Positions 9,115-15,933 of a stretch of DNA of 35,272 nt are shown here, in pieces. Origin of the DNA: CAYXWM01 sp964468805. GTDB taxonomy: Bacteria; Bacillota; Clostridia; Lachnospirales; WRBF01. The stretch is from NCBI GenBank assembly GCA_964468805.1, contig CAYXWM010000026.1, positions 1 to 35,272 of the forward strand. Reading direction: 5' to 3'. The translations under genes were made by a program, and so were the position numbers. How positions within the stretch are numbered: position 1 is the first letter of the stretch; the number at the start of each line of letters is the position of its first letter. The notes beneath the pieces were generated by a model. That model was not told where the DNA came from, searched no databases, and saw nothing but the letters and a program-made list of their open reading frames with translations.

Positions 9115-10004
9115 ACCTTATCCACCGCCTTCTCACCCAGCAAGCCTGTCGGTTTTACAAGCAGCATAACGATTAATACCACAAAGGCAAAGGCATCTCT
9201 GAAGCCGGTCAATTCTTGAACGAATGCCACCAAGAAAGTTTCGCCCAATCCAAGAATCAAGCCGCCCAACACCGCACCTTTGATATTGCCTATACCACCC
9301 AAAACAGCGGCAACAAAGCATTTTAACCCGGGCATTACACCCATTAAAGGCATTACGGACGGATAACGAACTCCCCAAAGGATTGCTCCTATGGCAGCCA
9401 AAAAGGAACCTATTGCAAAGGTAAAAGAAATGGTAGCGTTTAATTTAATACCCATAAGCCTTGCCGTTTCGTAATCCTTGGAAGCGGCTCGCATGGATAA
9501 ACCGAGCTTGGTATGATTAACCAAGTAAAGAAGCGACGTCATTAATAACAGCATTACTATAGGTATAACTATAGTGGCAACAGGTAGGGTTATCTGACCC
9601 ATTTGAATGTTGCCCGTAAGAAATTCTAAATCAGGGAAACCTTTGGGTACACCCGTGAATAGGTAGGTTGCCAAGTTTTCCAACAAAAAGGATACGCCGA
9701 TGGCAGAAATCATAATTGACATCCTGGGTGCATTACGTAAGGGACGGTATGCAATGCGTTCAATTACCAATCCCAAAAGTATGGTAAGTACCACAACCAT
9801 AGGAATGGATAAAAACCAAGGCAAACCAAAGTTTACCATAGAAAACACCATGAAATACGATGCCATCATAAAAATATCGCCGTGAGCAAAGTTAATCAAA
9901 CGCAAAATGCCGTAAACCATGGTATAACCTACGGCTATCAATGCATAAAGGCTTGCCAGGGCGATGCCGTTGGCAGTATGCTGAATAAAAGTATCTAAAG
10001 ACAT
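9111..10004 (-). CDS. livH: Branched-chain amino acid ABC transporter permease LivH
   Basis: A 297-residue integral membrane permease of the HAAT importer. The N-terminus shows the typical GIALASLYALIAVGYTMVYG and LINFAHGDIFM, and the coupling loop reads SMRAASKDYETARLMGI; GGIGNIKGAVLGG lies before the last membrane segments. The ATG at 10004 is chosen because AAGGTGGA lies seven bases upstream and the family starts just before the first membrane helix; an in-frame start at 10058 would add an unrelated hydrophilic leader. It is followed by a 4-nt overlap with livM and is separated from livK by 420 bp of hairpin-rich spacer. Confidence 0.95.
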   Translation of the reverse strand: MSLDTFIQHTANGIALASLYALIAVGYTMVYGILRLINFAHGDIFMMASYFMVFSMVNFGLPWFLSIPMVVVLTILLGLVIERIAYRPLRNAPRMSIMISAIGVSFLLENLATYLFTGVPKGFPDLEFLTGNIQMGQITLPVATIVIPIVMLLLMTSLLYLVNHTKLGLSMRAASKDYETARLMGIKLNATISFTFAIGSFLAAIGAILWGVRYPSVMPLMGVMPGLKCFVAAVLGGIGNIKGAVLGGLILGLGETFLVAFVQELTGFRDAFAFVVLIVMLLVKPTGLLGEKAVDKV

Positions 10005-10075
10005 ATGTAATCCACCTTCGTCAAATGAACACGCCGGTAAGGCAGTAATATAACCCAAACTGAATTTAATGCAAC

Positions 10076-10119
10076 CCTGTTTGCTCGAAATGCAATTGCA
10101 GATATTTCGGGCAAACAGG
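10076..10119. repeat. 16-bp stem inverted repeat upstream of livH
   Basis: The arms 10076-10091 and 10104-10119 (CCTGTTTGCTCGAAAT and its complement with one mismatch) enclose a 12-nt loop that itself contains GCAATTGC. There is no clear U-tract on the transcribed strand, so an mRNA-stabilising or processing hairpin is as likely as a terminator. Confidence 0.7.
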
Positions 10120-10232
10120 CTTATTTTAAATTCGTTGAGTAATATTGATGCAAGGTATACTATCCTGTTTTTAAAACATTCTTTTGAATAGGGATAGCAT
10201 AGATGAATATAATTTCATCGTACTTGCACTTA

Positions 10233-10297
10233 AACGTGAAAATTCCTACGGAATTTAATTTGTTTCACAAATTGTTCACCTCCGGTGAACTCACGTT
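10233..10297. repeat. 65-nt cloverleaf (three tiled hairpins in an outer stem), complete copy
   Basis: An outer 7-bp stem AACGTGA/TCACGTT (10233-10239 with 10291-10297) encloses three consecutive hairpins of exactly 17 nt each: 10240-10256 (AAATTCC-TAC-GGAATTT), 10257-10273 (AATTTG-TTTCA-CAAATT) and 10274-10290 (GTTCACC-TCC-GGTGAAC). No base at the junction is left unpaired. Partial or degenerate copies occur at 17288-17319, 19930-19970 and 20813-20850. It is not a tRNA: loops are too short and no invariant tRNA bases are present. The tiling is seen directly; a mobile or regulatory role is inference. Confidence 0.85.
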
Positions 10298-10377
10298 ATA
10301 TTATAACTCTTAGAAAGACCTTTCGGTATAGGTAATTAAACCCAAACTTAGTTCTTACAAGAGCCGATTGCCGTCAA

Positions 10378-10398
10378 AAGAGGGCAAAATGCCCTCTT
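10378..10398 (-). terminator. Terminator or attenuator after livK
   Basis: An 8-bp perfect stem AAGAGGGC/GCCCTCTT with a 5-nt loop lies 27 nt downstream of the livK stop. On the - strand it is followed by only a short TTTTGAC tract, so partial read-through into livHMGF is likely. This would give more binding protein than permease, the usual pattern in such operons. Confidence 0.7.
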
Positions 10399-10424
10399 GA
10401 TTAACAACAATTTATTGATATTGT

Positions 10425-11567
10425 TTATTGTACAATAACGGTGTCTACATAAACAAATTTACCGTCTTTGATGGTTTTGATTACCGCCAGGTTCTTGTCG
10501 GCATCGCCTTCTTCGGTAAAGTTGATTATACCGGTTACACCCTCAAAATCTTTTGTTGCTTTAAGGGCTTCTTTGATTTTTTCGCCGTCGGTGGAGCCGG
10601 CTCTTTTGATAGCGTCAAGCAATACAATGTATGCATCGTAGCCCAAAGCGGCAACTGCGGGGATAATTTCATCGGAATTGCCCATTCTTTTTCTGTAGCC
10701 ATCAACGAATTTTTTGGCTTCTTCGGTTGCTGGGCTGGCTTCGTCAAAGAATGTGGAGATTACAACGCCTTCAGCGTCTTTGCCGGCTACTTCAACCAAG
10801 GAGGGATTTTCCCAAGTGTCGCCGCCCATTATGATGCTTGTTATACCCAAAGCACGAGCTTGTTTGATAATAAGCGGAGCGGTTGAAGGTGAAGAAGGAG
10901 CAAAGATAACGTCGGGATTTAAGGATTTGATGTTGGTTAATATAGCGTTAAAATCTTGGTCATTGGCTTGGAACTCAGAAACTGAAACGATGGAGCTGGG
11001 GTCGCCGGTTAATTCTTTGAAAGAGTTTTCAAAGAAATTTGCAAGACCAACAGAGTAGTCATCGCCGTTTTCTTTGATTATAGCGGCTGTTTTTGCTCCG
11101 CTTTTAATGGCGTAATTTGCCATTACTTGACCTTGGAAAGGATCAAGGAAGCAAGCACGGAAGTAGTATTCGTTACCCATGGTAACCATTGGGTTTGTAC
11201 AAGAAGCACCCATAGCCGGGACTTTCGCGGTTTTGAAAATTTCGCCTGCTGCAATGGATACGCCGGAGCCGTAAGAACCTACTACGGCTACTACTTTATC
11301 TTTTTCCACAAGTTTTGTTGCTGCTGTGGTGGCCTCGCCTTTATCAGACTTGTTGTCAACAATAACAAGCTCAACTTTTTTGCCTAAAACTTCTCCATAG
11401 ACTTCCCAGGCGTATTTGATACCATCGGTTTCTTGGGAACCGCCGCCGCCGTTTGTACCGGTTAGGGGTTGGAATACACCGATTTTAATGGTTTCCGGCT
11501 CGCTTGGGCTGCATGCAGACAAAAGAGCCATTGCTAAGCACAATAAAAGTGCAAGCATTTTTTTCAT
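10425..11567 (-). CDS. livK: Branched-chain amino acid type ABC transporter substrate-binding lipoprotein LivK
   Basis: A 380-residue extracellular periplasmic-binding-protein fold (type I, Peripla_BP_6) anchored as a lipoprotein. The signal peptide MKKMLALLLCLAMALLSAC ends in a lipobox with Cys19. The mature part starts with TIKIGVFQPLTGTNG, typical of LivJ/LivK, and contains VAVVGSYGSGVSIAAGEIF, PAMGASCTNP and DVIFAPSSPSTAPLIIKQAR. AGGAGGTAAG lies directly upstream of the ATG. It is the first gene of the livKHMGF operon on the - strand. Ligand could be Leu/Ile/Val or another amino acid or amide. Confidence 0.95.
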   Translation of the reverse strand: MKKMLALLLCLAMALLSACSPSEPETIKIGVFQPLTGTNGGGGSQETDGIKYAWEVYGEVLGKKVELVIVDNKSDKGEATTAATKLVEKDKVVAVVGSYGSGVSIAAGEIFKTAKVPAMGASCTNPMVTMGNEYYFRACFLDPFQGQVMANYAIKSGAKTAAIIKENGDDYSVGLANFFENSFKELTGDPSSIVSVSEFQANDQDFNAILTNIKSLNPDVIFAPSSPSTAPLIIKQARALGITSIIMGGDTWENPSLVEVAGKDAEGVVISTFFDEASPATEEAKKFVDGYRKRMGNSDEIIPAVAALGYDAYIVLLDAIKRAGSTDGEKIKEALKATKDFEGVTGIINFTEEGDADKNLAVIKTIKDGKFVYVDTVIVQ

Positions 11568-11610
11568 ACTTTCTTACCTCCTAAAGTTTTTTAAAGAAAC
11601 TTTTTTATAC

Positions 11611-11639
11611 ATATTAATATAATGCTTAGTTTTTTGCAA
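11611..11639 (-). promoter_or_regulatory. Candidate sigma-A promoter of livK
   Basis: On the - strand TTGCAA (11639-11634) is followed after 17 nt by TAATAT (11616-11611). This gives a leader of about 35-40 nt before the livK ATG. Both boxes match the consensus at only four of six bases. Confidence 0.35.
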
Positions 11640-11862
11640 CAAAAAGATTTTCTTTTAGACATAATGGACAAAATTATGTAACTAATTAATACGTCATTAA
11701 CCCTATATTTTTCATATATCTTACAAATTTTTACTTATTGAATTTACTTAACCTATAGACCGTAAAGACGACGGTTAAATTAAAACACCAATTGTCCGAT
11801 ATATCTATGAAATATATATGCCTCTTACCAATAATAATATGTGAATTAAGTAAGATACGAAG

Positions 11863-11892
11863 ATAGGGCAGTATAGGGTAATATGGGGCAAT
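11863..11892. repeat. Three 10-bp direct repeats upstream of rfbF
   Basis: ATAGGGCAGT, ATAGGGTAAT and ATGGGGCAAT follow each other without a gap, so the repeats share one face of the helix. They lie 120-150 bp upstream of rfbF in otherwise G-poor DNA. Confidence 0.6.
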
Positions 11893-12011
11893 ACATTAGG
11901 ATTCAATTTGTATATTTTTTAAATATATTTATAAACAGTTGCATAATACATAAAAAAGGCATTTATGACCCAATAAAATTAAGCAAACGACTATTAAGGA
12001 GTGTCTAAACT

Positions 12012-12791
12012 ATGAAGGTTGTTATTCTTGCAGGCGGAATGGGCACCAGAATCAGCGAAGAAAGTCATCTTCGTCCGAAACCCATGATTGAAATAGGAGA
12101 AAAGCCTATATTATGGCATATAATGAAGATTTATTCACATTACGGCTTTAACGAGTTTATTATCTGCTTGGGATACAAGGGTTATATGATAAAAGAATTT
12201 TTTGCGGATTACTATTTGCATATGTCGGATATTACGTTTGACTTTTCGGAAAATAACAATTTGACCATACACAATAACGTAGCGGAACCCTGGAAAGTAA
12301 CCTTGGTCAATACCGGTCTGTATACGCCCACCGGGAGCAGAATCAAGAGAATACAAAACTATATTAATAACGAAAGATTTATGTTGACCTACGGTGACGG
12401 GGTATCGGATATTAATATAAGGGAGTTGGTAAAATTTCATGAGCAAAACAACCGGATAGCTACTCTTACAGCCATTCAACCGGGGGCTCGTTTTGGGGTA
12501 CTGACCCTGTCTGAAAATTCCAACTTGATAGACGGATTTACAGAAAAAGCAAAGGAAGACGGCGGTTGGATTAACGGAGGCTTTATGGTGCTTGAGCCGG
12601 AAATATTTAATTATTTAACCCCGGACGGTTGTGCCTTTGAAAAAGCACCCTTGGAAACCCTAAGCAAAGAAGGCGAGCTCTGTGCATACAAACACTACGG
12701 CTTTTGGCAATGCATGGATACCCAAAGAGATAAATGGCACTTGGAAGATATGTGGAATCGAGACCAAGCAAAGTGGAAAATTTGGAATTGA
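12012..12791 (+). CDS. rfbF: Glucose-1-phosphate cytidylyltransferase
   Basis: A 259-residue nucleotidyltransferase that makes CDP-glucose from CTP and glucose-1-phosphate, the entry to CDP-3,6-dideoxyhexose and related sugar pathways. The N-terminus MKVVILAGGMGTRISEES is the nucleotide-binding loop, followed by LRPKPMIEIGEKPILWHIM; YGDGVSDI is the metal-binding region and GGWINGGFMV follows, all typical of RfbF/DdhA and at the family's usual length of about 257. AAGGAG lies ten bases upstream. It leads the right + strand block. The usual next genes (CDP-glucose 4,6-dehydratase rfbG and rfbH) are not in the window. Confidence 0.93.
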   Translation: MKVVILAGGMGTRISEESHLRPKPMIEIGEKPILWHIMKIYSHYGFNEFIICLGYKGYMIKEFFADYYLHMSDITFDFSENNNLTIHNNVAEPWKVTLVNTGLYTPTGSRIKRIQNYINNERFMLTYGDGVSDINIRELVKFHEQNNRIATLTAIQPGARFGVLTLSENSNLIDGFTEKAKEDGGWINGGFMVLEPEIFNYLTPDGCAFEKAPLETLSKEGELCAYKHYGFWQCMDTQRDKWHLEDMWNRDQAKWKIWN

Positions 12792-12805
12792 CGGTGAGCG
12801 GATAT

Positions 12806-13894
12806 ATGGCTATAGAATTTGATTTGGGTAAAATTATTGACTTGGAGAACAAGGCTGAAAAATGCATAGAGTTATTAAAATCAGCTAATAAGCCTGTTAT
12901 TGTTTTTACAACCGGTTCTGTAGCACAAAATACTTATAAAGTATTCAGTGACAACGGAGTCAGTGTAAGGTGTTTTGTTGATAACTCGCCTGCAAAAGTG
13001 GGCAATACATTGTTTGGACTTGATATAATCAGCTTTGACCGGCTTATTTCCGAGTATTCCGATTCTTTTGTTGTATTGGCATCAAGAATTTACAGAACCG
13101 AAATTCTCAGTCAATTAAAAGTTGCGAAGTTTAATACAGATAACGTGATTTGTACGGATTTTACCTTTTATGACAGGGATTTTAAACTAACTGAAAATAT
13201 TAAGAATAATATAGAAATATACAAAGAAGCATTTCTTGCTTTTGAAGACGATTATTCAAGAGAAGTTTTCATAAATATTCTTAATTTCAGAAATACCTTG
13301 GATGAAAAGTTTTTAGAACCTATTCGGTCATCAAAACCCATGTATTTTGATGATACAGTGATTAAGTTAAACGAAAATGAGGTTATCTTGGACGGAGGAG
13401 GTTATACGGGTGATACATATGAGGTATTTTCATCATTATGCAAGAATTACAGGAAATATTATTTATGCGAACCCGACAAGAAAAATCTTAATATAGCAAT
13501 AAAAAAATTAAACGGAAGCCCCGATGTTGAGTTTATAAATAAGGGTCTTTGGAGCAAATCCGGAGTACTGACCTTTACAGAACTGGGTAACGGCAGCAGT
13601 CAAATAGAGGCAACCGGCAACACAAGCATAGAGGTAATCACCATAGACGAAATAATCCCCAATACGCCGGTTACGTTTATTAAAACGGATATAGAAGGTG
13701 CGGAAGAAGAGGCTCTTAAGGGAGCGGTAAATACGCTTAAAACACATAAACCGAAATTGGCGGTCTGTGTGTATCATAAGCCTATGGATTTGGTAACCCT
13801 ACCCTTACTGATAAAAAAGATTAACCCTTCATATAAATTATATCTGCGTCATTACGGCTTCGGTTGGACGGATACGGTTTGTTATGGGGTTTAG
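12806..13894 (+). CDS. FkbM family methyltransferase (paralogue of the 101-1186 gene)
   Basis: A 362-residue protein collinear with the methyltransferase at 101-1186: the N-terminal Rossmann-like domain has TTGSVAQNTYK and FVDNSPAKVG, and the catalytic part has LDGGGYTGDTYE, YYLCEPDKKN, FIKTDIEGAEEEAL and the shared ending KLYLRHYG. Probably a SAM-dependent sugar O-methyltransferase. The ATG at 12806 lies 14 nt after rfbF and matches the length of the paralogue; the ribosome binding site (GGTGAG) is weak and translation may be coupled to rfbF. A longer in-frame reading back to 12734 would overlap rfbF and is not supported by the paralogue. Confidence 0.85.
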   Translation: MAIEFDLGKIIDLENKAEKCIELLKSANKPVIVFTTGSVAQNTYKVFSDNGVSVRCFVDNSPAKVGNTLFGLDIISFDRLISEYSDSFVVLASRIYRTEILSQLKVAKFNTDNVICTDFTFYDRDFKLTENIKNNIEIYKEAFLAFEDDYSREVFINILNFRNTLDEKFLEPIRSSKPMYFDDTVIKLNENEVILDGGGYTGDTYEVFSSLCKNYRKYYLCEPDKKNLNIAIKKLNGSPDVEFINKGLWSKSGVLTFTELGNGSSQIEATGNTSIEVITIDEIIPNTPVTFIKTDIEGAEEEALKGAVNTLKTHKPKLAVCVYHKPMDLVTLPLLIKKINPSYKLYLRHYGFGWTDTVCYGV

Positions 13895-13899
13895 TTATT

Positions 13900-13999
13900 A
13901 ATGCTTAGGCATTTTGTAAAACTATTATCCGGTTGATGTTGTCCTTATTCTACGTTAAAATACATTAATATGCCCAATACTTCACGTAAAATAAGGACA
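13900..13999. terminator. Hairpins after the second FkbM gene
   Basis: A small hairpin (AATGC-TTAG-GCATT, 13900-13913, then TTGT) is followed by a long inverted repeat, 13940-13955 with 13984-13999 (TGTCCTTATTCTACGT, 15 of 16 paired), around a 28-nt AT-rich loop. The first could terminate transcription; the second is too open for a classical terminator and could be a regulatory site or the remnant of an element end. Confidence 0.45.
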
Positions 14000-14182
14000 G
14001 CTTTAAATTAATTGACTGAACTTGTACAAATTTCGAGCTTGCTACATATTATACCAATAGAGACCTTTATAGGCTCTTTAAGATTAACTTATACCAATTC
14101 TCATTAAGGACCGGAATTCGCTGTTGCGGCTTTTAAGAGAGGATTAAAGTATAATTAAAACTAAATAAAGGTTGTGTAGACT

Positions 14183-15724
14183 TTGAATGAACCCAAAGTT
14201 ACTTTTTTTTGCCTGGCCTACAATGCAGAAAAATATATAGAAAAGACTATAGAGAGCGTTCTTAATCAAACAGAACGAAATATAAGATTTGTTATCAGAA
14301 ACAACGGCTCTACAGACAGCACAGGTAAGATAATTAAAAGATATGCCAAGGCAGACAAAAGAATTATATACTTATCCAATAAAGTAAACGGTGTGCCGGA
14401 CGAAGACGATAGCGGCAAGTATGGCACAAGACTTTACCCTATAAATTTACCCGGGGAATATATATCCTATTTGGATTCCGATGATTTTATTGACACAGAA
14501 TATGTTGAGATTATGTACAAAGAGGCTAAGAAAATAGATGCTGACATGGTAATTTGCGGCAGCTTCTTTTTTAATGATGAAACCAAAAGGTTGTTGGGTG
14601 AGCGAAAATACAAGGATTTGTCTTTGAAAGATATTTCATTAATTTCGGAGCATTTTCCAAAGTTGTACAACCAGTTAAGTACCGTATGGGGTAAGCTTAT
14701 AAAAAATGAGATATACCAAAATAACTTGTCCTATGCCTTGCCGGACTTTTCGTTTAACGGTATGGATACTTATATGCTTTTGGGCTTGCTCAAGCATTGC
14801 AAATCCTTTGTTTCTGTAAATAAGTCTTTGCATTTTTACAGAATGCGAGAAAATTCAGTCTCCAACACTCCCGTTTTAAATCCCAAACGGATTGAAGTAG
14901 GAGGTATAGTTTATGAAAGAGGGATGGACTGTATTACTTCCCTTAAAATAGACAGCCCGGAAAACAGAGAGTATTTATTGAATGCTCAGTTGGCACATAT
15001 TTGCGGTTTGCTGAAAATGCTGAAAGAAAGTAAGGCAATGGATTCCTTGGCTAAGATTGAGTATTTGCATAAAATACTTATGGATGAACCGTTGGGAAGA
15101 AATGTTTTAAGTACCGGCAGATGTATGGTTATAGCAAAACATTTTTTTGTTGTTTTAAATGAGTTGATAAAGGATACTGTAAAAATATCAGCGGAGTTTT
15201 GGGAATTTTTTATTGTGCGTTTGTATTTTTCTTTATTACATTCACAGGAAAAAAATGACATTCTTGTTCCATTATCTTATTTTTCGGCTTTGTTGGACGA
15301 TAATAACAAGGCAGGATTCGGTGCTTTTGAGAATAGGATTATGACCCAACTTTTATCAAAAGACACTGATTTTTCGCTGTTCTTAAATAATTTAAATAAA
15401 GTTCCAAAGGCTGAAAGCAGAGCCAATCTCATGCAATGCCTGTACCCTCACGAAAATCCACTGCTTTTGCGGTTGAAAGATGAAGCGGTTGCCTGCATAG
15501 AAGAAGGTAATTTGGAAGGAGCAATACAGGGATTAAACAAGATTGCCCTTATAAATCCTTTGGACAAAGATTCCTTGTACTTGAGAATATTCTTGGCGTG
15601 GAATATAAATGAAGTTGTGTTGGCGAAGCAGTTTGCACATGTGGCAAAGGCCTTTTATCCGGAGGACGAGGACATAGCTTTAATCTATGAGGATGTTTTT
15701 GCAAATACAGAAGTGTATACTTAA
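14183..15724 (+). CDS. Family 2 glycosyltransferase with long C-terminal extension
   Basis: A 513-residue protein. Residues 1-230 form a GT2 domain: VTFFCLAYNAEKYIEKTI, SVLNQTERN, RNNGSTDSTGK and the acidic motif YLDSDDFID. The remaining 280 residues are mostly helical; the last 80 (with LEGAIQGLNKIALINP and LAKQFAHVAKAFYPEDED) resemble TPR-type repeats and may bind a partner. No membrane segment is evident. The start is the TTG at 14183, since the nearby ATG at 14187 is out of frame; the ribosome binding site AAAGG is modest. The last codons lie within the long-range inverted repeat. Donor and acceptor are unknown. Confidence 0.85.
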   Translation: MNEPKVTFFCLAYNAEKYIEKTIESVLNQTERNIRFVIRNNGSTDSTGKIIKRYAKADKRIIYLSNKVNGVPDEDDSGKYGTRLYPINLPGEYISYLDSDDFIDTEYVEIMYKEAKKIDADMVICGSFFFNDETKRLLGERKYKDLSLKDISLISEHFPKLYNQLSTVWGKLIKNEIYQNNLSYALPDFSFNGMDTYMLLGLLKHCKSFVSVNKSLHFYRMRENSVSNTPVLNPKRIEVGGIVYERGMDCITSLKIDSPENREYLLNAQLAHICGLLKMLKESKAMDSLAKIEYLHKILMDEPLGRNVLSTGRCMVIAKHFFVVLNELIKDTVKISAEFWEFFIVRLYFSLLHSQEKNDILVPLSYFSALLDDNNKAGFGAFENRIMTQLLSKDTDFSLFLNNLNKVPKAESRANLMQCLYPHENPLLLRLKDEAVACIEEGNLEGAIQGLNKIALINPLDKDSLYLRIFLAWNINEVVLAKQFAHVAKAFYPEDEDIALIYEDVFANTEVYT

Positions 15725-15828
15725 TTTCGAGTTTAAGAAGTAACAAAAGCGTATAGTCGTAGTGGTGAGCTACAGGTGTTTTTATAAAAACGAAAGAGCT
15801 AACCGTTTACGAAGAATAGCTTTTGTTT
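15715..15828. repeat. Right arm of long-range inverted repeat, with imperfect long hairpin
   Basis: 15715-15771 match, in inverted orientation, the first 57 bases of the window. The same sequence forms the left half of an imperfect palindrome: 15742-15771 pairs in part with 15797-15828 (AACAAAAGC and AGCTTTTGTT outermost), around a perfect 14-nt palindrome GTTTTTATAAAAAC at 15778-15791. It may be a MITE-like or repeat-family element; no terminal transposase was found. Confidence 0.7.
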
Positions 15829-15865
15829 CTATTCCTTATGCAATTAAGTGTAGTACCCTAAAAAA

Positions 15866-15920
15866 CAAAAATAAATCGCATTGTCTCCAACGATTAAAGG
15901 AGTAAATGCGATTTATTTTT
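15866..15920. terminator. Bidirectional Rho-independent terminator
   Basis: A stem of about 16 bp (AAATAAATCGCATT with AATGCGATTTATTT) spans 15866-15882 and 15905-15920, A-rich on the left and T-rich on the right. It separates the convergent glycosyltransferase and permease genes. Confidence 0.85.
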
Positions 15921-15933
15921 TTACACGTTCATA

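Larger units (their letters stand above)
10005..10424. other. Hairpin-rich spacer between livK and livH
   Basis: No gene was found apart from a possible 12-codon mini-ORF. Reading + coordinates, the spacer holds an inverted repeat (10076-10119), a weak CTATCC/GGATAG pair (10160-10165 with 10192-10197), a GATGAA/TTCATC hairpin (10202-10219), the cloverleaf element (10233-10297) and the livK terminator (10378-10398). No convincing separate promoter for livH was seen, so livHMGF may depend on read-through from livK or on an unrecognised promoter. Confidence 0.7.
11568..12011. other. Divergent promoter region between livK and rfbF
   Basis: A 444-bp very AT-rich spacer between divergent genes, with no coding potential recognised. 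It contains a candidate livK promoter at 11611-11639, three adjacent 10-bp repeats at 11863-11892 and, at 11996-12001, the AAGGAG of rfbF. No confident promoter for rfbF could be chosen among many AT-rich candidates. Confidence 0.6.

Noticed and set aside
10233..10297. A tRNA gene, because of the cloverleaf shape
   Set aside because: The loops have 3, 5 and 3 bases, no invariant tRNA positions or T-loop sequence are present, and degenerate copies exist in other spacers.
10428..11622. Several + strand open frames opposite livK
   Set aside because: They are antisense shadows of a well-supported lipoprotein gene with an ideal ribosome binding site.
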